Source of the DNA: Microbacterium ureisolvens
GTDB lineage: Bacteria > Actinomycetota > Actinomycetes > Actinomycetales > Microbacteriaceae
DNA: 64,000 bases
NCBI RefSeq assembly: GCF_015278315.1
Contig: NZ_JADIJE010000003.1
Span: forward strand, 310,001 to 374,000
Direction: 5' to 3'
Shown: positions 63,907 through 64,000 of the stretch, one piece after another
How positions within the stretch are numbered: position 1 is the stretch's first letter
Layout of the letters: each line of letters starts with the position of its first letter
Notes under the pieces: model-generated
Database searches by the model: none
What the model was told of the DNA's origin: nothing
The model's input: the letters and a program-made list of their open reading frames with translations, nothing else
Program-made: the position numbers and the translations under genes

Positions 63907-64000
63907 GTGAGCCGCATCCGCCCCTTCCGCCCCGGTGACGAACCCGCTCTCGCCGACATCTGCCTGAAGACAGCGGATGCCGGCGCCGACGCGACCGGCC
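63907..64000 (+). CDS. GNAT-family N-acetyltransferase, start only
   Basis: The first 31 codons are in the window (VSRIRPFRPGDEPALADICLKT...), with the N-terminal strand-helix typical of GNAT acetyltransferases. TAGACT lies exactly six bases before the GTG. The rest lies outside, so the substrate cannot be judged. Confidence 0.65.
   Translation, partial: MSRIRPFRPGDEPALADICLKTADAGADATG

Overview
The window is high-GC actinobacterial DNA. GTG starts are common, an uncoupled rplJ-rplL pair has an L10-type leader, and many genes have a -10 box exactly six bases before the start codon. The gene families and the very frequent GGCATCCG/CGGATGCC octamer suggest Microbacteriaceae, most likely Microbacterium; that assignment is inference. 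No rRNA, tRNA, transposase, prophage structure or CRISPR array was seen.

Layout. 1-5206: a CUT2-type sugar uptake operon (two permeases, a binding lipoprotein), two TIM-barrel sugar epimerases and a Dabb protein; an 80-bp inverted-repeat element separates transport from metabolism. 5266-7618: a MarR regulator and a DHA2 multidrug exporter with three 16-bp operators. 7640-9897: a 2H phosphoesterase, a YqaJ-type nuclease and a PCD-VOC fusion, with short direct repeats between them. 9926-11390: an AbiEi/DUF559-like gene between two related palindromic elements and next to a 19-bp tandem array. 11451-12707: L10 leader, rplJ, rplL and terminator. 12746-19536: a CUT1 sugar ABC operon with a LacI regulator fused to a PmoA-like (DUF6807) domain and a Gfo/Idh/MocA oxidoreductase. 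19561-24662: a LacI regulator divergent from an AglEFG-like alpha-glucoside transporter. 24717-31381: DUF305/DUF3105 membrane proteins, a Bcr/CflA exporter, a deazaflavin-type nitroreductase, a PAP2 phosphatase and a HerA/DUF853 ATPase.

31475-38741 looks like an extracytoplasmic amine/metal island: two DUF305 proteins (one without the His pairs), an APC permease with an IclR regulator, a secreted topaquinone-type copper amine oxidase with an LAATG sorting signal, and a signal peptidase I. 38934-46761 is a molybdenum-enzyme region: an FdhF/YdeP-family oxidoreductase carrying an in-frame repeat insertion, then mog, moaE, moaD, a DUF6457 gene, mobA, moaC, moeA and moeB. 46840-59611 holds single genes of mixed function (MFS, GerW-like, nitroreductase fusion, SQR-like flavoprotein, YjbR, PH-domain, DUF1990, DUF808, P-loop kinase, Ser/Thr kinase, VOC, SDR, ABM monooxygenase). 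59712-60641 has two conserved-looking hypotheticals. 60727-63857 is a molybdate module (HTH-Mop regulator, modA, modB, modC), followed by the start of a GNAT acetyltransferase gene.

Together, the molybdate importer supplies the cofactor genes, which serve the YdeP-type oxidoreductase. The three sugar systems each carry their own regulator or catabolic genes. No defence island or other clearly undescribed multi-gene system was found. The points most worth a second look are the LacI-PmoA fusion with its triple operator, the repeat-colonised YdeP gene, the palindrome-flanked AbiEi-like cassette, the cell-wall copper amine oxidase, and the leaderless-promoter pattern.
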